Below, in pieces: positions 56,970-64,000 of a stretch of 64,000 nt of DNA (its first letter is position 1; each line of letters starts with the position of its first letter). Source of the DNA: Streptomyces olivochromogenes (GTDB lineage: Bacteria; Actinomycetota; Actinomycetes; Streptomycetales; Streptomycetaceae); NCBI RefSeq assembly GCF_021538895.1, contig NZ_JADDRL010000036.1, forward strand, positions 1 to 64,000. Reading direction: 5' to 3'. The position numbers were made by a program, and so were the translations under genes. Below the pieces are notes generated by a model, which was given only the letters and a program-made list of their open reading frames with translations, did no database searches and was not told the origin of the DNA.

Positions 56970-58460
56970 TCAGACGGCGCCGGGCATGCCTGAGCCGACC
57001 GTGAAGCCGATGACCGAGCCGCCGCCCTCGCGCCGGAAGGCGAAGGGTGTGCCGCCGTGGGCCACGGCCACCTCGCGCACGATGGACAGGCCGAGGCCCG
57101 AGCCGGGCAGGGAGCGGGCGTCGGCGGCGCGGTAGAAGCGGTCGAAGATGCGGATGAGGTCGCCGTCGGAGACCCCCGGCCCCCGGTCCAGGACCGTGAC
57201 CCGGACCGTGCCGCCGCGGGCATCCCTGGCCTGGCCCGCTCCCCCGGCCCCGACGGCGCCCCAGGCCCCGGCGGCGCCCGGCAGCGGGCCGGTGATCTCG
57301 ACCTCGATGGGCGCCTTGCCGCCCTCGTCGAACTTCGCCGCGTTCTCCACGAGGTTGGAGATGGCCCGCTGCAGCATCCCGGGGCGGCCGTCCGTGCTCG
57401 TGTCGCCGCTCGCCCGCAGCACCATCTCCCGACCGGTACGGCGCCGGGCGAGGCCCACCACGTCCTCAGCGAGGTCGGCGAGGTCCACCCGCTGCGGCGG
57501 CTCGGCGTCGGACTGCCCGGCCGCGAGGTCCACGAGCTCGTTGACCAGGTCGGTCAGCTCCCGCGCCTCCTGGCTGAGGTCGGCGACGAGCTCCTCGCGG
57601 GTGGCGGGCGGGAGTTCGTCGATCCGGCGCAGCAGGGAGATGTTCGTCCGCAGCGAGGTCAGCGGGGTGCGCAGCTCGTGGCCCGCGTCCTGGACCAGAC
57701 GGCGCTGGTCCTCCTCGGACTGGGCGAGCCGGCCGAGCATGCGGTCGAAGGCGCGGCCGAGGCGCCCCACCTCGTCCAGGCCCGCGACCGGTACCTCGAT
57801 GCCCAGCTGCCGGGTGCGGGCGACGTCCTCGGCGGCCGAGGTGAGCACGACCAGGCGCCGGGTGATGCGGCGGGCCAGCCACCAGCCGAAGAGCCCGGCG
57901 CCGACCACGACGGCCGCCATGAGGGCGAGCGTGCGCTGCTGGAGCGCCCGCAGCAGGTCCTCGGTGTCGCTGAACTCCTGGGCGACCTGCACCGCGCCCC
58001 GCCCGTCGCCGAGCGAGACGGTGGCGATACGGAACAGGTCGGAGCCGACCGGGACGTCCCGGTACTCGACCGTCGTCCCGGCCTCCCGCGCGCTCGCCGT
58101 GGCCCGGTCGCGGCCGGAGACGGGCAGCACCGGGCTGCCGTGGTCGACGATCTGCCCCCGCGCGCCGAGCACCTGGACATCCGTGCGGGCGGGCCGCACC
58201 AGGTCGTGCCCCGGGCGGGAGGAGCTGAAATCCTCCGGCACCATCTCGTGCTGCCGCACCTCGTCCTGCACGTCCTGCACGACCTGCGTGAACACCGACT
58301 GCTGGTCCACTCGCACCAGCCGGGCGGCGGCGCTGTAGGACAGGATGCCGACGAGGATCGTGACGGCGGCGGTGACGGCCGCGAAGGACACGGCGAAGGT
58401 CGTGCGCAGCGACACCAGTTTGGGCCGGCGCCGCGCCAGCAGCCGCCGCAGGCGGCCCAC
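56970..58460 (-). CDS. Two-component sensor histidine kinase (MprB-like)
   Basis: 496 residues. Helix 1 (about 19-45), an extracytoplasmic domain (about 50-170), helix 2 (about 178-200), then HAMP (RRITRRLVVLTSAAEDVART), HisKA with LVQDAGHELRTPLTSLRTNI (phospho-His261) and HATPase with DRGPGVSDGDLIRIFDRFYR and SGLGLSIVREVAVAHGG. GTG start directly after the response-regulator stop, so the pair is coupled. The architecture and pairing resemble MprAB (envelope stress). The signal is unknown; it lies immediately downstream of the expanded pst operon's upstream region. Confidence 0.95.
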   Translation of the reverse strand: MGRLRRLLARRRPKLVSLRTTFAVSFAAVTAAVTILVGILSYSAAARLVRVDQQSVFTQVVQDVQDEVRQHEMVPEDFSSSRPGHDLVRPARTDVQVLGARGQIVDHGSPVLPVSGRDRATASAREAGTTVEYRDVPVGSDLFRIATVSLGDGRGAVQVAQEFSDTEDLLRALQQRTLALMAAVVVGAGLFGWWLARRITRRLVVLTSAAEDVARTRQLGIEVPVAGLDEVGRLGRAFDRMLGRLAQSEEDQRRLVQDAGHELRTPLTSLRTNISLLRRIDELPPATREELVADLSQEARELTDLVNELVDLAAGQSDAEPPQRVDLADLAEDVVGLARRRTGREMVLRASGDTSTDGRPGMLQRAISNLVENAAKFDEGGKAPIEVEITGPLPGAAGAWGAVGAGGAGQARDARGGTVRVTVLDRGPGVSDGDLIRIFDRFYRAADARSLPGSGLGLSIVREVAVAHGGTPFAFRREGGGSVIGFTVGSGMPGAV

Positions 58461-59204
58461 TCAGTCCTCCCGCAGCACGTAACCCACGCCCCGGACGGTG
58501 TGGATCAGCTGCGGCGCGTCGGGCTCGTCCAGCTTGCGGCGCAGATAGCCGACGTAGACGGCCAGGTTCTTCGAGCCGGGGCCGAAGTCGTAGCCCCAGA
58601 TGCGGTCGTAGATGGTCGAGTGGTCGAGCACGATGCCCGCGTTGCGGACCAGCAGCTCCAGCAGCTCGAACTCGGTGCGGGTCAGCTCCAGCTCGCGCCT
58701 GCCGCGCCAGGCCCGGCGGGCCTGGAGGTCCATGCGCAGCCCGGCGGCCCCGATCTGGCGGTCGGGGAGCTGGGTGTCCTTGGCCGGTTCGCTCGCGCCG
58801 CCGTTCGCGTTGGTCCCGGCGACGCCGGCGGTGACCGGGCTGGTGCGGCGCAGCAGGGCGCGCAGCCGGGCGAAGACCTCCTCGACGTCGAACGGCTTGA
58901 CCACGTAGTCGTCGGCGCCGGCGTCGAGCCCGGCGATCCGGTCGGCGGTCTCCACGAGCGCGGTGAGCATCAGGATCGGCGTGCGGTCGCCCTCGGCGCG
59001 CAGCACCCGGCACACCTGGAGCCCGTCGATCCCGGGCATCATCACGTCCAGGAGGAGCACGTCCGGCGGGGTGCGATGGGCCTGCGCCAGCGCCTCGACG
59101 CCGTCGGCGACCGCCGTGACCTGGTAACCCTCCAGGGTCAGGGCCCGCTCCAGGGCGTGTCGGATGGCGCGGTCGTCTTCGGCGAGCAGCACTGTCTGGG
59201 GCAC
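58461..59204 (-). CDS. OmpR family response regulator (MprA-like)
   Basis: 247 residues. The receiver domain (1-120) has acidic EDDR, phospho-acceptor LLLDVMMPGIDG (Asp53) and VVKPFD (Lys). The C-terminal winged helix (about 145-245) has LELTRTEFELLELLVRNAGI, HSTIYDRIWGYDFGPGSKNL and RRKLDEPDAPQLIHTVRGVG. A linker of about 25 residues contains an Asn/Gly-rich insert. GTG start at 59204. Partner of the kinase encoded next; it may control the pst operon or envelope genes. Confidence 0.95.
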   Translation of the reverse strand: MPQTVLLAEDDRAIRHALERALTLEGYQVTAVADGVEALAQAHRTPPDVLLLDVMMPGIDGLQVCRVLRAEGDRTPILMLTALVETADRIAGLDAGADDYVVKPFDVEEVFARLRALLRRTSPVTAGVAGTNANGGASEPAKDTQLPDRQIGAAGLRMDLQARRAWRGRRELELTRTEFELLELLVRNAGIVLDHSTIYDRIWGYDFGPGSKNLAVYVGYLRRKLDEPDAPQLIHTVRGVGYVLRED

Positions 59205-59302
59205 GCTCCCAGTCTGCCAAGGCCTCGGCCGGTTCGGCCGGGCTGAGCGGGCCTACGATCACCCTTTTTACCGGTCTCTCACCGTCACAGGGGCAACGCG
59301 CG

Positions 59303-59345
59303 ACGAGGGCCCGCCGTCTTCTCGGTGAAGTCGGCGGGCCCTCGT
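59303..59345. terminator. Bidirectional terminator
   Basis: A perfect 14-base stem, ACGAGGGCCCGCCG/CGGCGGGCCCTCGT, with a 15-base loop lies between the response regulator and the flavin reductase gene. There is no T-run on either side but the stem is very strong. Bases 59205-59382 show no gene. Confidence 0.75.
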
Positions 59346-59382
59346 CCTGGCGTGGAACGCCCCGGTCCCCCACACCGGACGA

Positions 59383-60006
59383 TCACCCACCGGACGAGCT
59401 GACGCGGGCCAGCTGTTCCGCGAACGGCACCACCGTGAAGTCGGCGACCTCCAGATGCGCCGGCTTCTTCTCCTCGCGGCCCGCCGACAGACCCGTCATC
59501 AGCGCGGCCAGCTCACCGGCCGCCCGGTCGACGCGCTCCGGCAGCCCCTCGGCGCCCCAGTCCTCCGAGGCGGCGTACACCCCGGTCGGGACGGTCACGG
59601 CCCGCAGGTGGGCGAAGAGCGGACGCAGCGCGTGCTCCAGCACCAGGGAGTGCCGGGCGGTGCCGCCGGTCGCGGCGATCAGCACCGGCTTGCCCGCCAG
59701 CGCGTCCTTGTCGAGCACGTCGAAGAAGGACTTGAACAGTCCGCTGTACGAGGCGGAGAACACCGGCGTGACGACGATCAGCCCGTCCGCCCGCGTCACC
59801 GCGTCCAGCGCGGCCGCCAGCGCCTTCCCTGGGAATCCGTTGGTGAAGTTGTGCGCGATCTCCACGGCGAGGTCGCGCAGCTCGACGACCTCGACGACCT
59901 CGCCGTCCACCGGGGTCTTCCGGTCGACGGCGGCGGCCAGCCGGTCGGCCAGCAGCCGGGTGGAGGACGGGACGCTCAGCCCCGCCGAGACGACGACGAG
60001 CTTCAT
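59383..60006 (-). CDS. NAD(P)H-dependent FMN reductase (CE1759-like)
   Basis: 207 residues with the flavodoxin-like fold. It opens KLVVVSAGLSVPSSTRLLAD (FMN phosphate loop) and contains DGLIVVTPVFSASYSGLFKS, then PVLIAATGGTARHSLVLEHA. It reduces FMN for the LLM monooxygenase next to it, as two-component flavin monooxygenases require. The ATG overlaps the LLM gene stop by four bases (ATGA). Confidence 0.92.
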   Translation of the reverse strand: MKLVVVSAGLSVPSSTRLLADRLAAAVDRKTPVDGEVVEVVELRDLAVEIAHNFTNGFPGKALAAALDAVTRADGLIVVTPVFSASYSGLFKSFFDVLDKDALAGKPVLIAATGGTARHSLVLEHALRPLFAHLRAVTVPTGVYAASEDWGAEGLPERVDRAAGELAALMTGLSAGREEKKPAHLEVADFTVVPFAEQLARVSSSGG

Positions 60007-61139
60007 GCGGCGGTCTCCTCTTCCCCGGTGTCCCCGGTCTTCTCGGTTTCCCGGGCTTCCCCGGCGGTCTCCTTGGCGGCCAGCAGCGACGCGTGGGTCG
60101 GCGCGTCCGGCACGTCGGCCGGGCGGCCCTTGGCGAACTCCTCGCGCAGCACCGGCACGACCTCCTCGCCCAGCAGGTCGAGCTGCTCCAGCACGGTCTT
60201 CAGCGGCAGGCCCGCGTGGTCCATCAGGAACAGCTGACGCTGGTAGTCGCCCGCGTACTCGCGGAAGGACAGCGTCTTCTCGATGACCTGCTGCGGGGAG
60301 CCGACGGTCAGCGGGGTCTGGTCGGTGAAGTCCTCCAGGGACGGCCCGTGACCGTAGACCGGCGCGTTGTCGAAGTACGGACGGAACTCGCGCACCGCGT
60401 CCTGCGAGTTCTTCCGCATGAACACCTGGCCGCCGAGCCCGACGATCGCCTGCTCCGGGGTGCCGTGGCCGTAGTGGGCGTACCGCGTCCGGTAGAGCTC
60501 GATCATCCGCTTGGTGTGTTCGGCCGGCCAGAAGATGTTGTTGTGGAAGAAGCCGTCGCCGTAGTACGCGGCCTGCTCGGCGATCTCCGGGGAGCGGATG
60601 GAGCCGTGCCAGACGAACGGCGGTACGTCGTCCATCGGCCGCGGGGTGGAGGTGAAGCCCTGCAGCGGGGTGCGGAACTTCCCTTCCCAGTTCACGACGT
60701 CCTCGCGCCACAGGCGGTGCAGCAGGGCGTAGTTCTCGATGGCGAGGTTGATGCCCTGGCGGATGTCCTGTCCGAACCAGGGGTAGACCGGGCCGGTGTT
60801 GCCGCGGCCCATCATCAGGTCCACCCGGCCGTCGGCCAGGTGCTGGAGCATCGCGAAGTCCTCCGCGATCTTCACCGGGTCGTTGGTGGTGATGAGGGTG
60901 GTGGACGTGGAGAGGACCAGCTTCTCGGTCGTCGCCGCTATGTAGCCCAGCATCGTGGTCGGGGACGACGGCACGAACGGCGGGTTGTGGTGCTCACCGG
61001 TCGCGAAGACGTCCAGGCCGACCTCCTCCGCCTTCTGCGCGATGGCGACCATGGCCTTGATGCGCTCGCGCTCGGTCGGCGTCCGGCCCGTGGTCGGGTC
61101 CGGAGTGACGTCACCGACGCTGAAGATCCCGAACTGCAT
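60003..61139 (-). CDS. LLM class flavin-dependent monooxygenase (CE1758-like)
   Basis: 378 residues of the luciferase-like (alpha/beta barrel) family: MQFGIFSVGDVTPDP, VGLDVFATGEHHNPPFVPSS, LADGRVDLMMGRGNTGPVYP and NNIFWPAEHTKRMIELYRTR. It uses reduced FMN and O2 to oxidise a small molecule, with the coupled reductase. The ATG at 61139 has GGAGG 9-10 bases upstream. The divergent AraC-like gene probably controls it. The 20-residue Glu/Thr-rich C-tail is atypical. Confidence 0.93.
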   Translation of the reverse strand: MQFGIFSVGDVTPDPTTGRTPTERERIKAMVAIAQKAEEVGLDVFATGEHHNPPFVPSSPTTMLGYIAATTEKLVLSTSTTLITTNDPVKIAEDFAMLQHLADGRVDLMMGRGNTGPVYPWFGQDIRQGINLAIENYALLHRLWREDVVNWEGKFRTPLQGFTSTPRPMDDVPPFVWHGSIRSPEIAEQAAYYGDGFFHNNIFWPAEHTKRMIELYRTRYAHYGHGTPEQAIVGLGGQVFMRKNSQDAVREFRPYFDNAPVYGHGPSLEDFTDQTPLTVGSPQQVIEKTLSFREYAGDYQRQLFLMDHAGLPLKTVLEQLDLLGEEVVPVLREEFAKGRPADVPDAPTHASLLAAKETAGEARETEKTGDTGEEETAA

Positions 61140-61155
61140 GGTCGCTCATCCTCCA

Positions 61156-61191
61156 AGTTGTTGACGGTTCAACTATACCCCTCCAACCGTC
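61156..61191. promoter_or_regulatory. Divergent promoter and operators of the LLM gene and AraC-like gene
   Basis: AGTTG-TTGACGGTT-CAACT (61156-61174) is an inverted repeat, and GACGGTT (61163-61169) reappears inverted as AACCGTC (61185-61191). TATAGT on the minus strand, within this region, is a good -10 for the LLM gene. The AraC-like protein is the natural candidate to bind these repeats. Confidence 0.5.
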
Positions 61192-61244
61192 ACCCCTTCC
61201 CCGGTATTCCGACCGTTGTCAGTGCCCCGTTCTACGATCCCCTC

Positions 61245-62051
61245 ATGGCCGCCCCACGCCGTGACACCCGAGGCATCGTCGACGCCGCGGAGCTCTTCGC
61301 GCACGTGGACTTCCGCCGCCGCGAGCCCGCCGAGCCGCTGCGCCCCTATCTGGAGCACTACTGGCTGATCGACTGGGACCTCCCCCAGCCGTACGCCTCG
61401 CACGTCGTCCCGCACCCCTCGGTGAACGTCGTCTTCCAGACGTACGCCGACCAGGAGCCCTTCGCCGAGGTCGCCGGCATCGGGCTCGGGCTCTTCACCC
61501 AGAAACTGGAGGGGAGGGGACGGGTCTGCGGAATCCAGTTCCGGCCCGGCGGCTACCGCCCCTTCGCCCCCGACCGGCCGGTCTCGGAGTGGACGGGCCG
61601 ACGGGTCCGGCTCCCCGACACCGACCCGGCACCCGTCCTCACCCCGGACGACGAGGACGCCCGCGTCGCGGCCCTCGACGCCTTCCTGCTCTCCCTGGAC
61701 CCCCGCCCCGACCCGCAGGCCGACCTCGCGATGGCCCTCGTCGACCGGATCCGCGCCGACCGCACGATCCGCCGCGTCGCCGACTTCGCCGCGGCCGAGG
61801 GCATGTCCGTACGACTGCTCCAGCGGCTGTTCGCCGCCTACGTCGGCGTCGGCCCGAAGTGGGTCATCCTGCGCTACCGCATCCACGAGGCCCTGGAGCG
61901 CGCCGAGACCGAGCACGCGGTGGACTGGGCGGCGCTCGCCGCCGACCTCGGCTATGCGGACCAGGCACACCTCGTCCGCGACTTCACCGCGACGGTGGGG
62001 GTCCCCCCGACCGCCTACGCCACGAAGGCCTCCGGCCCGGCAGCCACCTGA
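61245..62051 (+). CDS. AraC family regulator with DUF6597-like sensing domain
   Basis: 268 residues. The N-terminal part (about 20-150) has LRPYLEHYWLIDWDLPQPYA, VVPHPSVNVVFQT and GRGRVCGIQFRPGGYRPFAP, the DUF6597-type pattern. The C-terminal AraC domain has RRVADFAAAEGMSVRLLQRL and AALAADLGYADQAHLVRDFT. The ATG at 61245 lacks a ribosome site. It is divergent from the LLM monooxygenase/reductase pair. Confidence 0.92.
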   Translation: MAAPRRDTRGIVDAAELFAHVDFRRREPAEPLRPYLEHYWLIDWDLPQPYASHVVPHPSVNVVFQTYADQEPFAEVAGIGLGLFTQKLEGRGRVCGIQFRPGGYRPFAPDRPVSEWTGRRVRLPDTDPAPVLTPDDEDARVAALDAFLLSLDPRPDPQADLAMALVDRIRADRTIRRVADFAAAEGMSVRLLQRLFAAYVGVGPKWVILRYRIHEALERAETEHAVDWAALAADLGYADQAHLVRDFTATVGVPPTAYATKASGPAAT

Positions 62052-62055
62052 ACCT

Positions 62056-62487
62056 CTAGTCCAGCGGCTTTCTGAAGTGGAACGCCGCGATGGACATCCG
62101 CTCGCGCAGATAGAAGCGGTGCGCGTCGGTGCGGTGCGTACCGGAGTCCAGCTCCAGCTCGTGGCAGCCGAGGGCGCGGGCGCGCTCCTCCAGGTGGGCC
62201 AGGAGCGCGCGCCCTACACCTCCGGAGCGGACGGCCGCCGAGGTGACCAGGTCGTCGACGTACAACTGACGCAGCGTGCCGGTGTTGACGATCACCCGCC
62301 AGCCGGCGACCCCGGCGCACACCCCCTCGTCGGTGTAGGCGGCGGTGAACCGCAGCCCCTGCGCGTGCCCCTCCTCGTACACCTGCCCGAAGAGCTCCTC
62401 GGTCAGATGCGGGCGCAGCTCGCGCAGAACGGGCAACAGCTCGGTGGCGAGCCGGGGATCGCCCGGCTTCACGTCAACGATCTCCAT
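62056..62487 (-). CDS. GNAT family N-acetyltransferase
   Basis: 143 residues with the GNAT core: LRQLYVDDLVTSAAVRSGGV, GRALLAHLEERARALGCHEL and the C-terminal DAHRFYLRERMSIAAFHFRK. The ATG at 62487 (MEIVDVKPGD) fits family starts. A second such protein lies at 12754-13275, but they are not close copies. Substrate unknown. It is convergent with the AraC-like gene (four-base gap) and follows the MDR gene on the same strand. Confidence 0.9.
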   Translation of the reverse strand: MEIVDVKPGDPRLATELLPVLRELRPHLTEELFGQVYEEGHAQGLRFTAAYTDEGVCAGVAGWRVIVNTGTLRQLYVDDLVTSAAVRSGGVGRALLAHLEERARALGCHELELDSGTHRTDAHRFYLRERMSIAAFHFRKPLD

Positions 62488-62508
62488 GGGCCGCACCCTA
62501 GACAATCG

Positions 62509-63402
62509 CTACGGGACGAGGACCAGCCGCCCCCGGACCCCGCCCTCGGCCAGCCGGGCGTGCGCCTTGGCGGCCTCGTCCAGGCCGTAGGTCTCGGCCA
62601 CCCGCAGGGTCAGCACGCCCTCGTCCACCAGCCGCGACAGCTCGGCCAGCCGCGCCCCGTCGGCGTCCACCTCGACCGCCGTGGTCCGCACGCCCCGCAC
62701 GGACGCCGGGTGGGCCCCCGGACGGACGCCCACGTAGGCGCCGCCGTCCCGCACCCACTCCAGGGCCCGCTCACCGAGGAACGCCGCGTCCAGGACGGCG
62801 TCGGCCTCGCCCGGCGCCGCCTCGGCGGTCGTGAAGCGCGCCGCCCCCAGGGACCGTACGAGCTCCTCGTCCCCCTCGCGGGCGACCGCGGTCACCTCGA
62901 TCCCGCGGTGCGCGGCGAGCTGCACGGCGAACCCGCCGACCGCGCCGGCCGCGCCCGTCACCAGCAGCGACTGCCCGACCGAGAGCTCCAGCAGGTCCAG
63001 GGCCTGCGCGGCGGTCAGCGCGTTCAGCGGCAGCGTGGCCGCGTGCGCGGCGTCCGCCGTCGTCGGCGCCTTGGCGACCGCGTCCGTGTCGACGACGACG
63101 TACTCGGCGTGCGTGCCGAGCGGCTTCGCCATGCCGTAGTGCAGGGCCACCACCTCGTCGCCGACGCTCCACGCTCCCCCATCGACGCCCACGGCGTCGA
63201 CCGTCCCGGCCACGTCCCAGCCGAGGCCGATCCGCCGGCCGGCCCCGCCGAAGAACCCGGCCCTGACCCCCGCGTCGACCGGGTTCAGCGCGGCGGCCGC
63301 CACCTTGATCCGCACCTCGCGCGCACCCGGCTCGGGCAGCTCGCTCTCCACGATCTCCACGACCTCGGGCCCGCCGAACTCCGTCACCACTGCAGCACGC
63401 AT
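62509..63402 (-). CDS. MDR family NADPH-dependent oxidoreductase
   Basis: 297 residues of the QOR-like MDR group. MRAAVVTEFGGPEVVEIVES opens the protein, with AAAALNPVDAGVRAGFFGGA, the NADPH loop LLVTGAAGAVGGFAVQLAAH and WDVAGTVDAVG. No zinc-binding Cys set is present. GGGGAG lies nine bases before the ATG. It is divergent from a HxlR regulator with a palindrome between them, the classic QOR/HxlR arrangement controlled by electrophiles or redox signals. Confidence 0.92.
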   Translation of the reverse strand: MRAAVVTEFGGPEVVEIVESELPEPGAREVRIKVAAAALNPVDAGVRAGFFGGAGRRIGLGWDVAGTVDAVGVDGGAWSVGDEVVALHYGMAKPLGTHAEYVVVDTDAVAKAPTTADAAHAATLPLNALTAAQALDLLELSVGQSLLVTGAAGAVGGFAVQLAAHRGIEVTAVAREGDEELVRSLGAARFTTAEAAPGEADAVLDAAFLGERALEWVRDGGAYVGVRPGAHPASVRGVRTTAVEVDADGARLAELSRLVDEGVLTLRVAETYGLDEAAKAHARLAEGGVRGRLVLVP

Positions 63403-63470
63403 GACCAACAACTCCCCTTGTCAGCTGTTCGCTTCGGTATCTCCTCCGCTGCGCACAACCCTAGGAAGAG

Positions 63471-63491
63471 CTACTATCTTTCAGTAAGTAG
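63471..63491. promoter_or_regulatory. HxlR operator between the MDR gene and the hxlR gene
   Basis: CTACT (63471-63475) and AGTAG (63487-63491) form an inverted repeat around an AT-rich centre (AGTAAG), unusual in this GC-rich DNA. HxlR/QorR-type proteins bind such sites in divergent promoters. Confidence 0.55.
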
Positions 63492-63528
63492 TTACCTTGG
63501 AGTGCGTTGGTCCCCCGGAGGTGAGCCC

Positions 63529-63945
63529 ATGCCGACCACGACCGCGGCACAGCGGCGCGAACAGGCCCGTATCGAGTACGACGCGTTCATCCGCGGCTGC
63601 CCCACCAACCAGCTGCTCGACCGGATCAGCGACAAGTGGGTCAGCCTGGTGGTCGCCGCGCTCGCCGCCGGCCCCATGCGCTACAGCGACCTCGGCCGCC
63701 GGATCGCGGGCGTGAGCCCCAAGATGCTGACGCAGACCCTGCGTTCACTGGAGCGCGACGGCCTGCTGACCCGCACGGTCACACCGTCCGTCCCGGTCCG
63801 CGTCGACTACGAACTCACCCCGCTCGGCGCCAGCCTGGCCTGCCTGCTGACCGCCGTGAAGGACTGGGCGGAAACCCACTTCAACGAGGTCCACGCGGCC
63901 CGCGACCGCTACGACTCGGACAGCGAGCCCGGGACGGAGAGCTAG
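63529..63945 (+). CDS. HxlR family transcriptional regulator
   Basis: 138 residues. It carries the HxlR core: FIRGCPTNQLLDRISDKWVS (conserved Cys in CPTNQLLDRI), PMRYSDLGRRIAGVSPKMLT, QTLRSLERDGLLTRTV and VRVDYELTPLGASL. The single N-terminal Cys is the redox-sensing residue in HxlR/HypR relatives. The ATG at 63529 has GGAGGTGAG upstream. It probably represses the divergent MDR gene and releases it on electrophile or oxidant stress. The final 55 bases of the window hold nothing recognisable. Confidence 0.94.
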   Translation: MPTTTAAQRREQARIEYDAFIRGCPTNQLLDRISDKWVSLVVAALAAGPMRYSDLGRRIAGVSPKMLTQTLRSLERDGLLTRTVTPSVPVRVDYELTPLGASLACLLTAVKDWAETHFNEVHAARDRYDSDSEPGTES

Positions 63946-64000
63946 CCGGAGCGGGGGGCGATCGGGCGTGGGCCGAGGCCGGAGGGCGGGCCGCGCCGGC

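Overview
The window is high-GC actinobacterial DNA and almost certainly comes from a Streptomyces chromosome. Third codon positions are nearly all G or C, GTG starts and ATGA-type overlaps are frequent, and several promoters look leaderless. The gene content fits: futalosine-route menaquinone genes, a system II cytochrome c maturation operon, Tat and lipoprotein signals, and a DUF4229/Lrp/UbiX neighbourhood. From memory, much of the gene order (kinase, mqnA, cold-shock gene; mqnE to ubiD; ccs genes and hemL) resembles S. coelicolor. I could not run an alignment.

Layout. 1-2.4 kb: the end of a Ser/Thr kinase gene, mqnA and a cold-shock gene. 2.4-8.5 kb: accessory metabolism and regulators, namely an XRE-cupin regulator divergent from azlCD, a methyltransferase, a KstD-like flavoprotein and a LysR regulator. 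8.4-12.7 kb: a lipid block with an acyl-CoA ligase, a MaoC hydratase preceded by what looks like the scar of a deleted fabG, a TetR regulator and a DUF4229 protein. 12.7-19.7 kb: GNAT, mqnE, Lrp/AsnC, ubiX, mqnP and ubiD. A compact TnpB element with a divergent ribbon-helix-helix gene sits between mqnP and ubiD. 19.8-25 kb: a small membrane protein, an ArsR/MDR oxidoreductase pair, a CDP-alcohol phosphotransferase, a 2OG-Fe(II) oxygenase and a stand-alone condensation-like protein. 25-28.7 kb: an unfamiliar two-gene unit, a P-loop ATPase coupled to a membrane-anchored type I periplasmic-binding protein. 28.7-31.2 kb: a SRPBCC gene and a second, much larger TnpB-like nuclease. 31.3-40.1 kb: ccsB-resB-ccdA-resA, a NodB-like lipoprotein, a histidine phosphatase, hemL and a conserved unknown. 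40.3-45.8 kb: a YdcF protein, a probable phosphorothioate-DNA-dependent HNH endonuclease, an M20 peptidase and an MprF-like protein. 46-59.2 kb: an expanded pst locus (pstC, pstA, three PstS-like or surface proteins, a degenerate sortase, pstB) followed by an MprAB-like two-component pair. 59.3-63.9 kb: a flavin reductase/LLM monooxygenase pair, an AraC-like regulator, a GNAT, and an MDR oxidoreductase divergent from HxlR.

How the genes work together. MqnA makes the first committed intermediate of the futalosine route and MqnE the second. The UbiX, UbiD and UbiA family proteins complete decarboxylation and prenylation. HemL (haem precursor) and the Ccs/Res proteins feed the same respiratory chain. 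The pst locus looks like a phosphate importer with unusually elaborate cell-surface receptors, with a two-component system downstream on the same strand.

The most unusual items are: the two TnpB systems, one flush against the ubiD stop codon and one whose reading frame appears to run through its own right end into host DNA; the sortase lacking both catalytic His and Cys inside the pst operon; the ATPase plus binding-protein pair; and the 26-codon fabG remnant. No rRNA, tRNA or CRISPR array was seen.
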